Source: JAZDGX01 sp964482205
GTDB lineage: Bacteria; Eisenbacteria; RBG-16-71-46; CAIMUX01; WJJG01
Assembly (NCBI GenBank): GCA_964482205.1
Contig: CAYZWI010000004.1
Coordinates: forward strand, 124,001-188,000
DNA: 64,000 nucleotides
Direction of reading: 5' to 3'
Both the position numbers and the translations under genes were made by a program. This document shows positions 17,662 through 28,558 of the stretch, piece by piece; position 1 is the first letter of the stretch; each line of letters starts with the position of its first letter. Under the pieces are notes generated by a model. That model had not been told where the DNA came from. It did not search any database and saw only the letters and a list, made by a program, of their open reading frames with translations.

Positions 17662-18717
17662 CTATATCCACTTCTTCCGCCGGAACCAGATCACCATCCC
17701 GATGGCGACGACGAGGAACACTCCCCAGATGACGGGATATCCCCATTTCCAGCTCAGTTCGGGCATCCAGCGGAAGTTCATGCCGTAGACGCCGGCCAGG
17801 AAGGTGAGCGGGATGAAGATGGTGGCGATGATCGTGAGGACCTTCATCACCTGATTCAGGCGGTTGCTGACGCTGGAGAGATACAGGTCCTGCAATCCTG
17901 ACAACACATCTCGAAAGGACTCGATCGCTTCGATCGCCTGCACCGTGTGGTCGTAGACATCGCGCAGGAACACGCTCGTCTCGCGCCGGATGAGCTTGGA
18001 ATCGGCCCGCTCCATCGCCGCGATCACCTCGCGCAGCGGCCAGACCGCGCGGCGCAGGACGATCATCTGGCGCTTGAGAATCTGGATCTCGTGCAGTTGG
18101 GCGGGATCCGCGTGCTCGAGCAAGCGGTCTTCGAGATCCTCGATGGTCTCGCCGATCTTCTCCAGCACCCCGAAGTAATGATCCACGACCGTGTCGATCA
18201 GCATGTAGGCGAGATAGTCGGGGCCCGAAGCGCGCGAGCGGCCCTTGCCCAGCCGGATGCGCCCGCGCACCGGATCGAAGAAATCGCCGGGGAACTCCTG
18301 AATGGAGACGACATAGTTCGGGCCGAGAACGAGACTCATCTGCTCGGCGGTAAGCTCATTCTGGTTCTCGTCGTAGTCGAGCATCCTGACGACGATGTAG
18401 AGGTAGTCGTCGTAGTCCTCGAGCTTGGGGCGTTGATGCGTATGGACGATGTCTTCGAGCACGAGCGGATGGACGCGCAAGCGCTGGATCAGTCGATCGA
18501 GGAGCGCGATGTCGTTCAGCCCGTCGATGTTGATCCAACAGACGGGCCGCTCCCCTTTTTCAGGCAGGCATTCGTCGAGGCTCGACCCTTCCCGCACCTG
18601 TTCGGGGTCGTATTGCAGGTATCCGACTTGAACGGATCCCGGGGGAATCGCTTCCGGCGAAGGAAGCGTGCCCGGCGGAAGTCCCACATTCCGATGTGAG
18701 CGGCGAAATAACTCCAT
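17662..18717 (-). CDS. corA: CorA-family Mg2+/Co2+ channel
   Basis: A 351-residue pentameric divalent-cation channel. The long N-terminal cytoplasmic funnel (about 1-290) is followed by two C-terminal membrane helices with the selectivity motif YGMNF (GMN at 312-314) between them; the tail WFRRKKWI is strongly basic, as in CorA proteins. The ATG at 18717 has GGGAGG eight bases upstream; the frame extends far upstream but without similarity. It probably imports magnesium. It diverges from the ECF sigma factor gene, and follows mazE by about 100 bases, but with its own upstream region. Confidence 0.93.
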   Translation of the reverse strand: MELFRRSHRNVGLPPGTLPSPEAIPPGSVQVGYLQYDPEQVREGSSLDECLPEKGERPVCWINIDGLNDIALLDRLIQRLRVHPLVLEDIVHTHQRPKLEDYDDYLYIVVRMLDYDENQNELTAEQMSLVLGPNYVVSIQEFPGDFFDPVRGRIRLGKGRSRASGPDYLAYMLIDTVVDHYFGVLEKIGETIEDLEDRLLEHADPAQLHEIQILKRQMIVLRRAVWPLREVIAAMERADSKLIRRETSVFLRDVYDHTVQAIEAIESFRDVLSGLQDLYLSSVSNRLNQVMKVLTIIATIFIPLTFLAGVYGMNFRWMPELSWKWGYPVIWGVFLVVAIGMVIWFRRKKWI

Positions 18718-18990
18718 CGCTTCGCCTCCCTTGGCGAGATCCGGGCCGGAAGGCAAATCCCATCCGCCTCCCGGGCCCCCACTTGCGCTATCTTCCCCGG
18801 CAACTTTGAAGGCGGCAAGGGGTTTTCCCGACGGGCTCTTCCTTGATCGACGGCCGCGCGCGCTCGAACGCGAGCCTTGGAACGAGCCTCGTCCGCCCCT
18901 CTTCTGGGCAGCGGGCGGCGCATGTGGCAGAATATCGCGGGAATACGAGCGCAGCTGGAATCGTATGACATCCGTCGGCTTGGCCGGCCG

Positions 18991-19710
18991 ATGTCCCTTG
19001 CGGAGATCATGAAGCCAGGGACGCGAGAAGACGATTTGCGGGAAGAGGCGGCTTGGGTTGCGCAGGCCCTCTCCGGCGATCAGCGGGGATTCGAAGCGCT
19101 CATGCGCCGCTATCATGCGCCGCTGCGCCGCATGCTGCGCGCGATTTTGAAGAACCGCGACGACACCGACGACCTGCTTCAGGAGACCTTCGTGCGAGCC
19201 TGGCGTTTTCTCCATCGCTTCGATCGCGAGCGGCCCTTCGGGCCCTGGCTGATGCGCATCGGGGTCAATCTCGCGCGCAATCAGTTGCGCAGCCGCCGCG
19301 CGGGGACGCTTTCGCTGGACGAGCCGCGCGAGACGGGAGAGGAAGAGGTCTACGAAGGAAGCTGGCTCGCCGACGGCCGGAGCTTGGACGAGCTCGCCTA
19401 TCGCCGCTTGCTCGAGCAGACGCGCGCGGCGCTGGCGCACATTCCCGAAGAGCAACGCATCGTGCTCGAGATGCGCGTGCTGGCGGAGATGAGCTATCAG
19501 GAAATCGCCGAGGCGCTCGCCATTCCGATCGGCACGGTCATGTCGCGCCTGAACCGCGGCCGGCGGCGGTTGATCGAGGCGTTGGAAGGTTCGTCTTCCT
19601 CCGATGCCGTCCCGCCGGGAGCTTCCGATGATGGTGCCCGCAGCGAGTCCGCAGAAGGGACTCGCGCGCGGCGGTTGCACGCCGTTTCCGAGGAGAGGGA
19701 GGCGCAATGA
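18991..19710 (+). CDS. ECF-type RNA polymerase sigma factor
   Basis: A 239-residue sigma factor. Region 2 contains DDLLQETFVRAWRFL (about 60-74) and the preceding YHAPLRRML; region 4 contains IPEEQRIVLEMRVLAEMSYQ and the helix-turn-helix GTVMSRLNRGRRRL (about 181-194). The C-terminal 40 residues are low-complexity Ser/Ala/Glu-rich. Upstream ATGs exist (18922) and one follows at 19009 with GGAG close by, so the start is uncertain. Its stop overlaps the ATG of the anti-sigma factor gene in an ATGA arrangement, so the two are translationally coupled and the sigma factor is expected to be held inactive at the membrane. Confidence 0.9.
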   Translation: MSLAEIMKPGTREDDLREEAAWVAQALSGDQRGFEALMRRYHAPLRRMLRAILKNRDDTDDLLQETFVRAWRFLHRFDRERPFGPWLMRIGVNLARNQLRSRRAGTLSLDEPRETGEEEVYEGSWLADGRSLDELAYRRLLEQTRAALAHIPEEQRIVLEMRVLAEMSYQEIAEALAIPIGTVMSRLNRGRRRLIEALEGSSSSDAVPPGASDDGARSESAEGTRARRLHAVSEEREAQ

Positions 19711-21593
19711 AGATGGATTGTCGCGAGACGCGTCTTCATCTGGCGCGGTTCCTCGATGGAGAGGCGGCCGCCGAAGAACGCGCGCGCCTCGAATCCCATC
19801 TCGCCTCCTGTTCCGCGTGCCGGGCCTGCTTGGAAGCGATGCGCGCGTCGGATCGTCTGGTGAAGAGCGCGGAATTCGAACGCGAGACCTCGGATGACGC
19901 TTCCTTCGAAGCGCTGCTCACGCGCGTGCGCGAGAACTATGACCTGGACGAAGCGGCGCGCCTCCGGCAAGCGGAGATGAGCGCTCATCCCGCGCAGCGG
20001 TCGCTCACGCCCGAAGAGATCGCATCCGCTCCGCTCGAGTCTTCCGTTCGCAAGAGCACGACTTCTCGCGACCCAATGCCGGCCGGCATCAGGCAAACGA
20101 TTGCGAGGTGGCTCGCGCCTTCGCCCCGCTGGCGCTGGGCCGGGGTCGCGACCGCCACCGCCGCGGCGGCGGTGATCACGATCGTGCTCGTCGCGCGCAA
20201 TCCCCAGTTGCCCGAGCAGGCGTTCGACCAGGCGACGCCGACACGGGTGGAGACTCCGCCAAGCACGCCTTTGCAGGAGGCGCGCACCGAACGGCCCGCG
20301 GCCGCGCGCACGGATGCGCAAACCGGACAACCCGCCGTCGTTCAACAGGAGCCGGCCGCGACTGCGGAAACCAAGCCAGCGAAGGCTGCCGCGCCTGTGC
20401 AGCCGCAAGGCGCGGCGCAACCGGGCGAAAGCGGCGTGGCTGAAGGCGACGCGCACCAGGCCGGAGACGGCTTGGTCGAAGGCGCATCACAGCCGGCCGA
20501 AGGCGGCGTGGGCGCGGCGCGCGAAACGCCGCCGCAGCAACCGCCGTTCCAAGCGCAGGTGGAGAGCACGCAGGAGACGGCAGAGAAGAGCCGCAAGGTG
20601 ACGATTGCGCCCGAAGCGCAGCCGGCCACGCAGATGCACATCGATGATTTTGCGAGGACGGTCGAAATCCCGGCGGCAGCGGAACCAAAGATGATCGCGC
20701 CCAAACAATCGTCTCCGCCCTCGAGCGTCTTCGTCGAAGAGGAAAGCGCCGAGCAAGTGGCCGCGCGCCTGCGCGTCTATCTCGGCGACGGGGTCGCCAC
20801 CGGCAAGAGCGATCGTGACGAACAGGCGAGCACGCGGAGCGATCGCGATGAAAGAGGCGACGGGCTTCTCAACAATCTCTCCCTGTTGAAGGAGAGGAAA
20901 GGAAGTTCCGCTTCGCCTTCGGGATCCATGGCGACATCGATAGTCGAGGACAATCGAGACCCGGCATTACGCGAACGGACGAGCGCGCCGACGGATGCCG
21001 CCGACGACCTGCTCGCTCTTCTATTGGAGACCGAAGATCAAATCGCGCCCGCCCATGCGCAGCCCGAGGAGAGTTACGACGCGAGAGACCGGGTGCAGGA
21101 GATCAGGGAGAGAATGCAGCGGAGCGAAAAGGGAACGGCGGCAGGGGAATCGGAATCTTCGGATCGCGTCGATTCCGGGAAAGCGAGACCGATCCCCGCT
21201 TCCGCATGGAAAGATGTCGGCGACGGATGGTTCGCCCTGTGGCAGCAGGCGAAGGAAACCGCGAAGCAGAACCGCGAAGGGGCCGCCGGCGAACAGTCCG
21301 AACGAAATTCGCGTCGCCCATCCGAGGAGCGGCGAGGGCCCGTTCGCGATCCGCGCCTCGACGATGCCTTCTATCTGCGCCAAAAGGCGCTTGCAGCCTA
21401 CACCCAGGCGCTGAACACGATCCCGGCGCGCGCGGGACGCTCCGCGGATGCGCGCATCACCGGGGCCGAAGAAGACGGCGGCCCGGATGCCAACGCGCCG
21501 CGGAGGCAGATCCTCCGGCGCATGGAGCAGTTGCGAGGAAAAGAGGAAGCGCCTCCCGCGGCCAGCCCCTCTTCACGCGAACGAAGGCGCTGA
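19707..21593 (+). CDS. Zinc-finger membrane anti-sigma factor with long periplasmic region
   Basis: A 628-residue protein beginning with a ZAS-type anti-sigma domain: His31, Cys35 and Cys38 form the HxxxCxxC motif. A single membrane span lies at about 144-163 (AGVATATAAAAVITIVLV). The rest, over 450 residues, faces the periplasm and is rich in Ala, Pro, Glu, Gln and Arg, with repeated AEGG/EGA segments around residues 250-275 and a more ordered C-terminal patch (RLDDAFYLRQKALAAYTQAL). Known anti-sigma factors of this class are usually 150-300 residues, so the periplasmic part is unusually long. The first codon overlaps the sigma factor stop. Confidence 0.85.
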   Translation: MKMDCRETRLHLARFLDGEAAAEERARLESHLASCSACRACLEAMRASDRLVKSAEFERETSDDASFEALLTRVRENYDLDEAARLRQAEMSAHPAQRSLTPEEIASAPLESSVRKSTTSRDPMPAGIRQTIARWLAPSPRWRWAGVATATAAAAVITIVLVARNPQLPEQAFDQATPTRVETPPSTPLQEARTERPAAARTDAQTGQPAVVQQEPAATAETKPAKAAAPVQPQGAAQPGESGVAEGDAHQAGDGLVEGASQPAEGGVGAARETPPQQPPFQAQVESTQETAEKSRKVTIAPEAQPATQMHIDDFARTVEIPAAAEPKMIAPKQSSPPSSVFVEEESAEQVAARLRVYLGDGVATGKSDRDEQASTRSDRDERGDGLLNNLSLLKERKGSSASPSGSMATSIVEDNRDPALRERTSAPTDAADDLLALLLETEDQIAPAHAQPEESYDARDRVQEIRERMQRSEKGTAAGESESSDRVDSGKARPIPASAWKDVGDGWFALWQQAKETAKQNREGAAGEQSERNSRRPSEERRGPVRDPRLDDAFYLRQKALAAYTQALNTIPARAGRSADARITGAEEDGGPDANAPRRQILRRMEQLRGKEEAPPAASPSSRERRR

Positions 21594-21636
21594 GCATTCG
21601 CGGCCGGCGGTTTGCCAGGGCAGGGTCCGGGCTTGA

Positions 21637-23262
21637 TCAGAATCGCGGAAACGGGCTCTCGGACTTCGTCTCGGCGTCCAAGCTCGTCTCGATCTCCATC
21701 AACATTCGCCGCGCGTCCACCGTGTCCGCAAGAACATCCGTGAGACAGACGATCGCCTCGTCGACGCTTCCTCCCGGCCGCTTCAATTCCTCGACGAGTT
21801 GCCCGAGCATCGTGCGCAACGAGGCCGCGGCCGGAAATCCTCCCGCTCCCGAACCGAGCACGGGAAAGGCGATCTTTCGAAAACCGAGCTCGCGCGCCTT
21901 CTGCATGGCGTTGCGCACGAGCTCGCGAATGACCTCCTCGCTCGGCCCTCTGCGCTGGTGGAAATCGATCACGACGGCGTGAAAGATGCGTTTGGCCGCC
22001 AGCGTGCCCGCCGTCGTGATGGCCACATCTCCCTGTTGAAGCGGGATCCAGGCGCGCGTCTCGCGATAGATCTCCTCGCCTCCCGCATGGCGCAAGGCGC
22101 GGGCCACTCCCTCGCTCATCGTGAGATAGTTGTTGTCGGAGCTGACCAGCGCGTCAGCGGAAATCGCGGCGATCTCGCCCGCGCGCACGGCCAACCGGCG
22201 CTCGCCGACAGACAACTGTCCCACCGGTTCTTCCGCCGCGCCGCGCGGATCGATTCTCTGCTGGATGACGGCGCGCATGAGCTCATCGTGCGACACCCGC
22301 CCTTTCTCAAAGCGGGCCAAGAGTGTGCGGATCTGATCGCGCGCCTGCTCCTGGCTCGCCAGGAGGCGGTCGTACTCGGCCAGGGTCGCGTGCAATCGCC
22401 GAGGCTCCGAAGCGTAGAACCGCCGCGCGCGAGAGAGCTCCTCCTGCAAGTTCCTGATCGCCCGTTCCTTCTGCTCGATCACTTCCATGGCCGCGCGCTC
22501 GGGCAGACTCCGCATCCGCGAGAACTCTTGCGACAGCGATTCGAGACTTCCCCGCCGCTGCTCGAGATCGCGCTGGGCGCCGTCGATGCGCATGCGCTCG
22601 GAGTCGAGATCCCCGGCCGGATCGGCGCTCTTCAATGTCTCGCGCAGGCGAACCAGCGGATCGACCATCCCATCGCCGTCTTTCTTCCCCGGCGCTTCGA
22701 ACCTGTCCCTGCGCGCATCCTCGCTGGGCCCGGTGTTGCCGCCACGCACAACGAGCGAATCGATCTCTGCCGGCAGCACGGCATGCGAAAGATCGTCGTC
22801 TCGCTCGGGGGCAGCCGCCCCGGAAGAAAGCGGAGCGGCGATGCCGAGCGCTTCGAGAACCAGGCGGCTCAGGCGCGCGAGCTTCGCGGCGCTTCCGTAG
22901 GTTCGGTCGCGCCCGATGCCCCAGAGCACATGAAGCAATGCGCTCAAGAGCAACAACGCCAGCCACCCGACGGCGAGCCCGAGAAAGTAGCTCGTGAAAT
23001 ACGAGAAGTTCGGGGTCCGATAGAGAAGCGCGTCGAGAAGAAGAAGCACGATGCCGGTTCCGGCGACGAGCAGGATGCCGCGCGCGCCGGAGCGGGTTTC
23101 CAATCCTCGCACGCCCGGCGTGGGCCCCCAGCCGTTCAGGAAGAAGATCACTCCCGCGATCATCCCGATCAGCAGGGTGAGTGTGCAGACATCCACGACC
23201 ATGCTCGCCCTCGGAGCGAATCTCTGATGCAGTCCCTTGGCGAAACGGCTCGCGGTTTCCAT
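21637..23262 (-). CDS. Membrane-anchored macro-domain protein
   Basis: A 541-residue protein combining three parts. The N-terminal 115 residues hold about three hydrophobic spans (around 21-45, 61-80 and 88-115). A long charged segment with coiled-coil character follows (about 215-320: DLEQRRGSLESLSQEF, then EEVIEQ-type heptads). The C-terminal 180 residues are a macro domain (SADALVSSDNNYL, later FPVLGSGAGGFP), a fold that binds ADP-ribose or related nucleotides. The start is uncertain: ATGs at 23298, 23262 and 23202 all lack a strong ribosome site. The macro domain is probably cytosolic and tethered to the membrane. The function is unknown; an ADP-ribose sensor or hydrolase is possible. Confidence 0.78.
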   Translation of the reverse strand: METASRFAKGLHQRFAPRASMVVDVCTLTLLIGMIAGVIFFLNGWGPTPGVRGLETRSGARGILLVAGTGIVLLLLDALLYRTPNFSYFTSYFLGLAVGWLALLLLSALLHVLWGIGRDRTYGSAAKLARLSRLVLEALGIAAPLSSGAAAPERDDDLSHAVLPAEIDSLVVRGGNTGPSEDARRDRFEAPGKKDGDGMVDPLVRLRETLKSADPAGDLDSERMRIDGAQRDLEQRRGSLESLSQEFSRMRSLPERAAMEVIEQKERAIRNLQEELSRARRFYASEPRRLHATLAEYDRLLASQEQARDQIRTLLARFEKGRVSHDELMRAVIQQRIDPRGAAEEPVGQLSVGERRLAVRAGEIAAISADALVSSDNNYLTMSEGVARALRHAGGEEIYRETRAWIPLQQGDVAITTAGTLAAKRIFHAVVIDFHQRRGPSEEVIRELVRNAMQKARELGFRKIAFPVLGSGAGGFPAAASLRTMLGQLVEELKRPGGSVDEAIVCLTDVLADTVDARRMLMEIETSLDAETKSESPFPRF

Positions 23263-23459
23263 CCCGCTGCATGGCCCATCATGAGAGTGCCGGGCCATGG
23301 AGCTCGAACCGATGTTCCGTCGAGATGATACCTTGTGCGACGGGGCATCGTACAGAGCGGGTTTGCGGCCCTTGCGGGCACGGCGGCCCGTTCACCTGTT
23401 GCACCCGCGCCCACCTGCGTCTTTGCCGTCACCGAAATCGCGGGGCAGTCCGGCATGCC

Positions 23460-23489
23460 TTGAGGATCTTCGCCGGCCCGTGATAGGGT
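23460..23489 (+). promoter_or_regulatory. Possible ettA promoter
   Basis: TTGAGG (23460-23465) and TAGGGT (23484-23489) are separated by 18 bases. Transcription would start about 95 bases before the ettA GTG. The rest of the 23263-23590 divergent gap shows no gene. Confidence 0.3.
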
Positions 23490-23590
23490 CCGCCGGCAAG
23501 ATGGGCGTCGGCTTTGCATGGGCAGCCGTCTGCCGGGCCGCACGCTCCGCGGCTTCCGCGAGCGAACGCAACGCAGAGAAAGGAATTCTC

Positions 23591-25270
<1,680 letters not shown>

Positions 25271-25312
25271 GGGGCGCCTGCAGCCGACAGGCTATCGGAA
25301 TGTGCGACCGAA

Positions 25313-26983
25313 TCACTCGGCCGTAAGAGTGATGCCTTCTATGGAACCCGCATTCAAGATCGTGACCGTTTCGGCTTCCTCCCAGGTCGATTCCCGTGGA
25401 TACCAGCGCATCGAAGCCGAAGGCACATCGGGCCAGTCCCAGTCGTCGGCAGCCCGCATGAGGTAGGCGCCGATCTTGTACTCGCCGTCCGGCAAGCCAA
25501 GGACTTCGAAATCGAACTCCGGGCTCCATGCGTAATCGTAGCCCCAAGGCCTCTGATCATCCGCCGGAGTGACGATCACATAGCAGTCATCGCCGGCCTG
25601 CGCCGTCCCACGCAGGACTCCCCCAGGCTTGAGCACGAGCGGGATGTCGACGACATCTCCTGGTGAGGAGATCAAGATGACCTCGGCATCCGCTGGGCTG
25701 AACGCCTGGTCATACCACTGCGGCGCCCAGCGCGTTCCGCCTGGATGATCACAACTGACATACATCAAGAACCGGCCCGGCCAGAGATTGGAAACGAATC
25801 GAGGCGTCGAAGGAGCGATGTTCGAACGCCATGCGCTCAAGAGTCTGTGATCCACCGGGTCATGAAACTCGATTCTCAGAAGCGCAAAACCCGAATTCGG
25901 AATATCCCCGACGAAGCGAATGCCGCACTGCCTCAGCTCGATGCCGGAGATCGTTTCCCCCATCTCCAGGTCGTAGACGGTCGCGTCATCGAATGCCGGC
26001 CCGCCGATCCACTGGGCCATTCCATCCTGGGTGACCCTCAACTTCACGGGGCACGGCAAGTGGACATCCAGGCCGAATCGACCATTCGAATCGACGATCC
26101 GCGGGCCGATGATCGTCTTCGCGTCCAAGGTGTACACAGAGATCTCGGGTTCGCCTGTATCCGGAAAGTCGAGCCAGGCGCCGGAGACGATGCCCTCGAT
26201 CCGGGCCGGCTGGGCGGAAAGCTCCATCCCAAGCGCCGTCAGGGAATCAGGACCGATCTCGATCCATGGAGAATCCGTCGAGTCCTGAACGCCCGGGTAC
26301 CAGACATGTTCCCCATCATAGGCACAGCTGCATGAGTAGTGGCGGATACCCAGCAGCAATTCCACTCGGTAGTCATCGGGCAGAATCCCGGGGATGAGGA
26401 CATTCAGATGCCCATTCTCGATCTCGGCTCCGCCTATGCGCACATGCGTGCGCCATTCCTGCGACGGCGGCAGCGTGCGGGCATGAAGATGGACTTCGCC
26501 CCGTTCGCCGTCCAATTGGGGTCCCATGTTCAGATTCAGAGAGAGGCCGCCAAAGAGGAAATCGATCTTCCGCGCCGCCATCTCATCGCCGATGACCAAT
26601 GTGTCGGGAGCGGATTGCCCGTAGTTCAGTCCGGCGGCCGCATATTCGTACGCCGTTTGATAGGAACCTCCCACGCGAAGCGTGAGGATGTAGCGGCCCG
26701 CGGGCAGATCCACCGAGTAGAATCCGGAGTCGTCCGCCTCCACCTCAAAGCTCGATTCCAGATGATTCCCTTCGGGCAACCGCTTCGCCTGCACGACGCC
26801 TTGCATCGGGATCCCACCGCTGCGAATCTGGCCGTAGATCCGCCCGGCGGGAACTTCCGGGCGGCATGCCGGATCGTCCTTGTCGCAGGAAACGAAAGCG
26901 AGCACGAGCGCAAGGAGAAGCAGCGGGAACAGCGCAGCGGACATCGACAAGATGCGACCGCCGCCTGTCTTCGCGTTCCTCAT
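25313..26983 (-). CDS. Lipoprotein with carboxypeptidase-regulatory-like beta-sandwich repeats
   Basis: A 556-residue predicted lipoprotein: basic N-terminus, hydrophobic core and Cys in LAFVSC, followed by Asp/Lys-rich residues. The body is made of beta-sandwich units with the GxIxGxVxxxG and DxxGxYSVDLPAGRYxL patterns of carboxypeptidase-regulatory-like domains. It is a clear paralog of the gene just upstream: both contain QWhGG...D/EhxDLxxGxxhxGhxhRxxGI and a QWYD segment before the last third. The start at 26983 has GAGGA close upstream. It ends a three-gene run with the OPT transporter and the paralog (gaps 23 and 40 bases), so a surface role in peptide or sugar binding is an inference only. 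Confidence 0.72.
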   Translation of the reverse strand: MRNAKTGGGRILSMSAALFPLLLLALVLAFVSCDKDDPACRPEVPAGRIYGQIRSGGIPMQGVVQAKRLPEGNHLESSFEVEADDSGFYSVDLPAGRYILTLRVGGSYQTAYEYAAAGLNYGQSAPDTLVIGDEMAARKIDFLFGGLSLNLNMGPQLDGERGEVHLHARTLPPSQEWRTHVRIGGAEIENGHLNVLIPGILPDDYRVELLLGIRHYSCSCAYDGEHVWYPGVQDSTDSPWIEIGPDSLTALGMELSAQPARIEGIVSGAWLDFPDTGEPEISVYTLDAKTIIGPRIVDSNGRFGLDVHLPCPVKLRVTQDGMAQWIGGPAFDDATVYDLEMGETISGIELRQCGIRFVGDIPNSGFALLRIEFHDPVDHRLLSAWRSNIAPSTPRFVSNLWPGRFLMYVSCDHPGGTRWAPQWYDQAFSPADAEVILISSPGDVVDIPLVLKPGGVLRGTAQAGDDCYVIVTPADDQRPWGYDYAWSPEFDFEVLGLPDGEYKIGAYLMRAADDWDWPDVPSASMRWYPRESTWEEAETVTILNAGSIEGITLTAE

Positions 26984-27023
26984 GATGTCCTCGAGGTGCA
27001 TGCAGCGACCTCTTTTCGCATCG

Positions 27024-28535
27024 CTACGGAAGCGACCATTCGACTCCCGTCACCGCCTCGTGGTCCCGGATCTCGATGAGCGTCGCGCTTTCGAATTCAT
27101 GCGTGCCTGGGTACCACCATGGCTCATAGGAACCGGGTGGCCGTACCGCGAGATGGTATGCGCCGTCCGCGAGACCCGTGTACGAGAACTGCCCGCCCGT
27201 GAAGACTTCCCACTCTCCGCAAAGCGGATTTCCTTCGCCGTCACAAATGCGGAGCAGAAAGTCGTCCAACGCCGCCCCCCCCGAGGTCAGAATCCGTCCC
27301 TCGATTCCGCCCCCAGCGACCAGGCTCATGCTGATCCTCTTCAGCTCACCTTCACCGAGAACGATGGGAGTGGCCTCGCTCAGCGTTTCGGCTCCGTCGT
27401 ACCATTGACTCGCCCAGGTCTGGCCGTCGCAGTACCCGTAGACCAGCAACCGGTACTCCCCCGGAGCCAGGTTGCAGATCGTCAAGCGATTCGACTGATC
27501 CCAGATTTCTTTGCGGTTTCCTGCGGCGTCGAGCAGCCACATGGTCGGCCGGTAATGTGCCGGCGCGCCTGGACCCTGCAGCGTGACCTCGATTCCGGAT
27601 TCGCGGATGTCCACGCCTGTTACGCGGTCGCCGGCTTGAAGAGAGAAGAGGCGCGCTTCCTCATAGGAAGCCCCACCCACCCATTGTTCAATGCCATGAA
27701 TGCTCGTCGACAGGCGGACCGGCACGGCCGCGAGCAGAGGTACGAAGAATGTCCCGTCGTCTTCGCAAGAAATACGGGCGATGGTGGTGGATGGATCTGA
27801 GAACGCTTCGACAGAGGGAGAGTAGTCGGAAACTTCCTGCCAACTCCCAGTCACCCTGCCCGAAATCGAAGCGAACGATTCCACGAAGGAAACTTCATAG
27901 GTAACCGGCTCATTCCGACCGACCTCGATGATCTCCGCCTCGTCTTCATCATGAGCTGCGGGCAGATAGATGCGCGCACTTCCACTCGATACATCGAGCG
28001 ATGCGCGATAGCCACCCAAGGGAAGCATGGGATATTCAAAGCGAAGCATCCCGTCCTTCACTTGCATGTACTCGGTTGACGGAGAGGGAAAGTAGGAAGA
28101 CTCGATCCTAGCCGCATACCGCTCCCCTTCCAAATCCGCCGGCATGTGAATCAGCAGAGTCAGGCTTCCGCGGAGAAGATCGAACCGCTGAACGCTGGGA
28201 ATCACGGTGATCGTATCCGTCAGACGGGGAGTATGAATAATGCCCGAAGAGGGATCCGTTTCTATCCGATAGAGTCCGGTGGGCAACTCGAACCGATACC
28301 ACCCGGTGGAATCGGATTGGACTCTCGCGACCACTTCCCCGCGACTCAGCCCTTCCTGGGCCCGGGCCCCGACGAGAACCGAGCGCCCTTCGCCCGCGAC
28401 GAGCACATACCCCTCGACCGCGCCCACCTGGAAATTGGGATAGACGCAGTTCTCGTCGTCTTCGCAGGAGAGGAGCGCGACAAGGCTCGCGCATGCGATC
28501 GCGAGCGCGCATACGCGCACCGCTCGGCCGTCCAT
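27024..28535 (-). CDS. Lipoprotein paralog with carboxypeptidase-regulatory-like repeats
   Basis: A 503-residue predicted lipoprotein with a good lipobox (LVALLSC). Several beta-sandwich units follow the pattern STGWYRFELPTGLYRIE and GAVEGYVLVAGE. The order and wording of segments such as QWVGGASYEE, DRVTGVDIRESGI and ASQWYDGAET match the downstream paralog (QWIGGPAFDD and equivalents), so the pair arose by duplication. It starts 23 bases after the OPT transporter stop; no strong ribosome site is visible, suggesting coupling to the upstream gene. The ligand is unknown. Confidence 0.72.
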   Translation of the reverse strand: MDGRAVRVCALAIACASLVALLSCEDDENCVYPNFQVGAVEGYVLVAGEGRSVLVGARAQEGLSRGEVVARVQSDSTGWYRFELPTGLYRIETDPSSGIIHTPRLTDTITVIPSVQRFDLLRGSLTLLIHMPADLEGERYAARIESSYFPSPSTEYMQVKDGMLRFEYPMLPLGGYRASLDVSSGSARIYLPAAHDEDEAEIIEVGRNEPVTYEVSFVESFASISGRVTGSWQEVSDYSPSVEAFSDPSTTIARISCEDDGTFFVPLLAAVPVRLSTSIHGIEQWVGGASYEEARLFSLQAGDRVTGVDIRESGIEVTLQGPGAPAHYRPTMWLLDAAGNRKEIWDQSNRLTICNLAPGEYRLLVYGYCDGQTWASQWYDGAETLSEATPIVLGEGELKRISMSLVAGGGIEGRILTSGGAALDDFLLRICDGEGNPLCGEWEVFTGGQFSYTGLADGAYHLAVRPPGSYEPWWYPGTHEFESATLIEIRDHEAVTGVEWSLP

Positions 28536-28558
28536 TCCGAGCGCCCGCGTTGGTGTTA

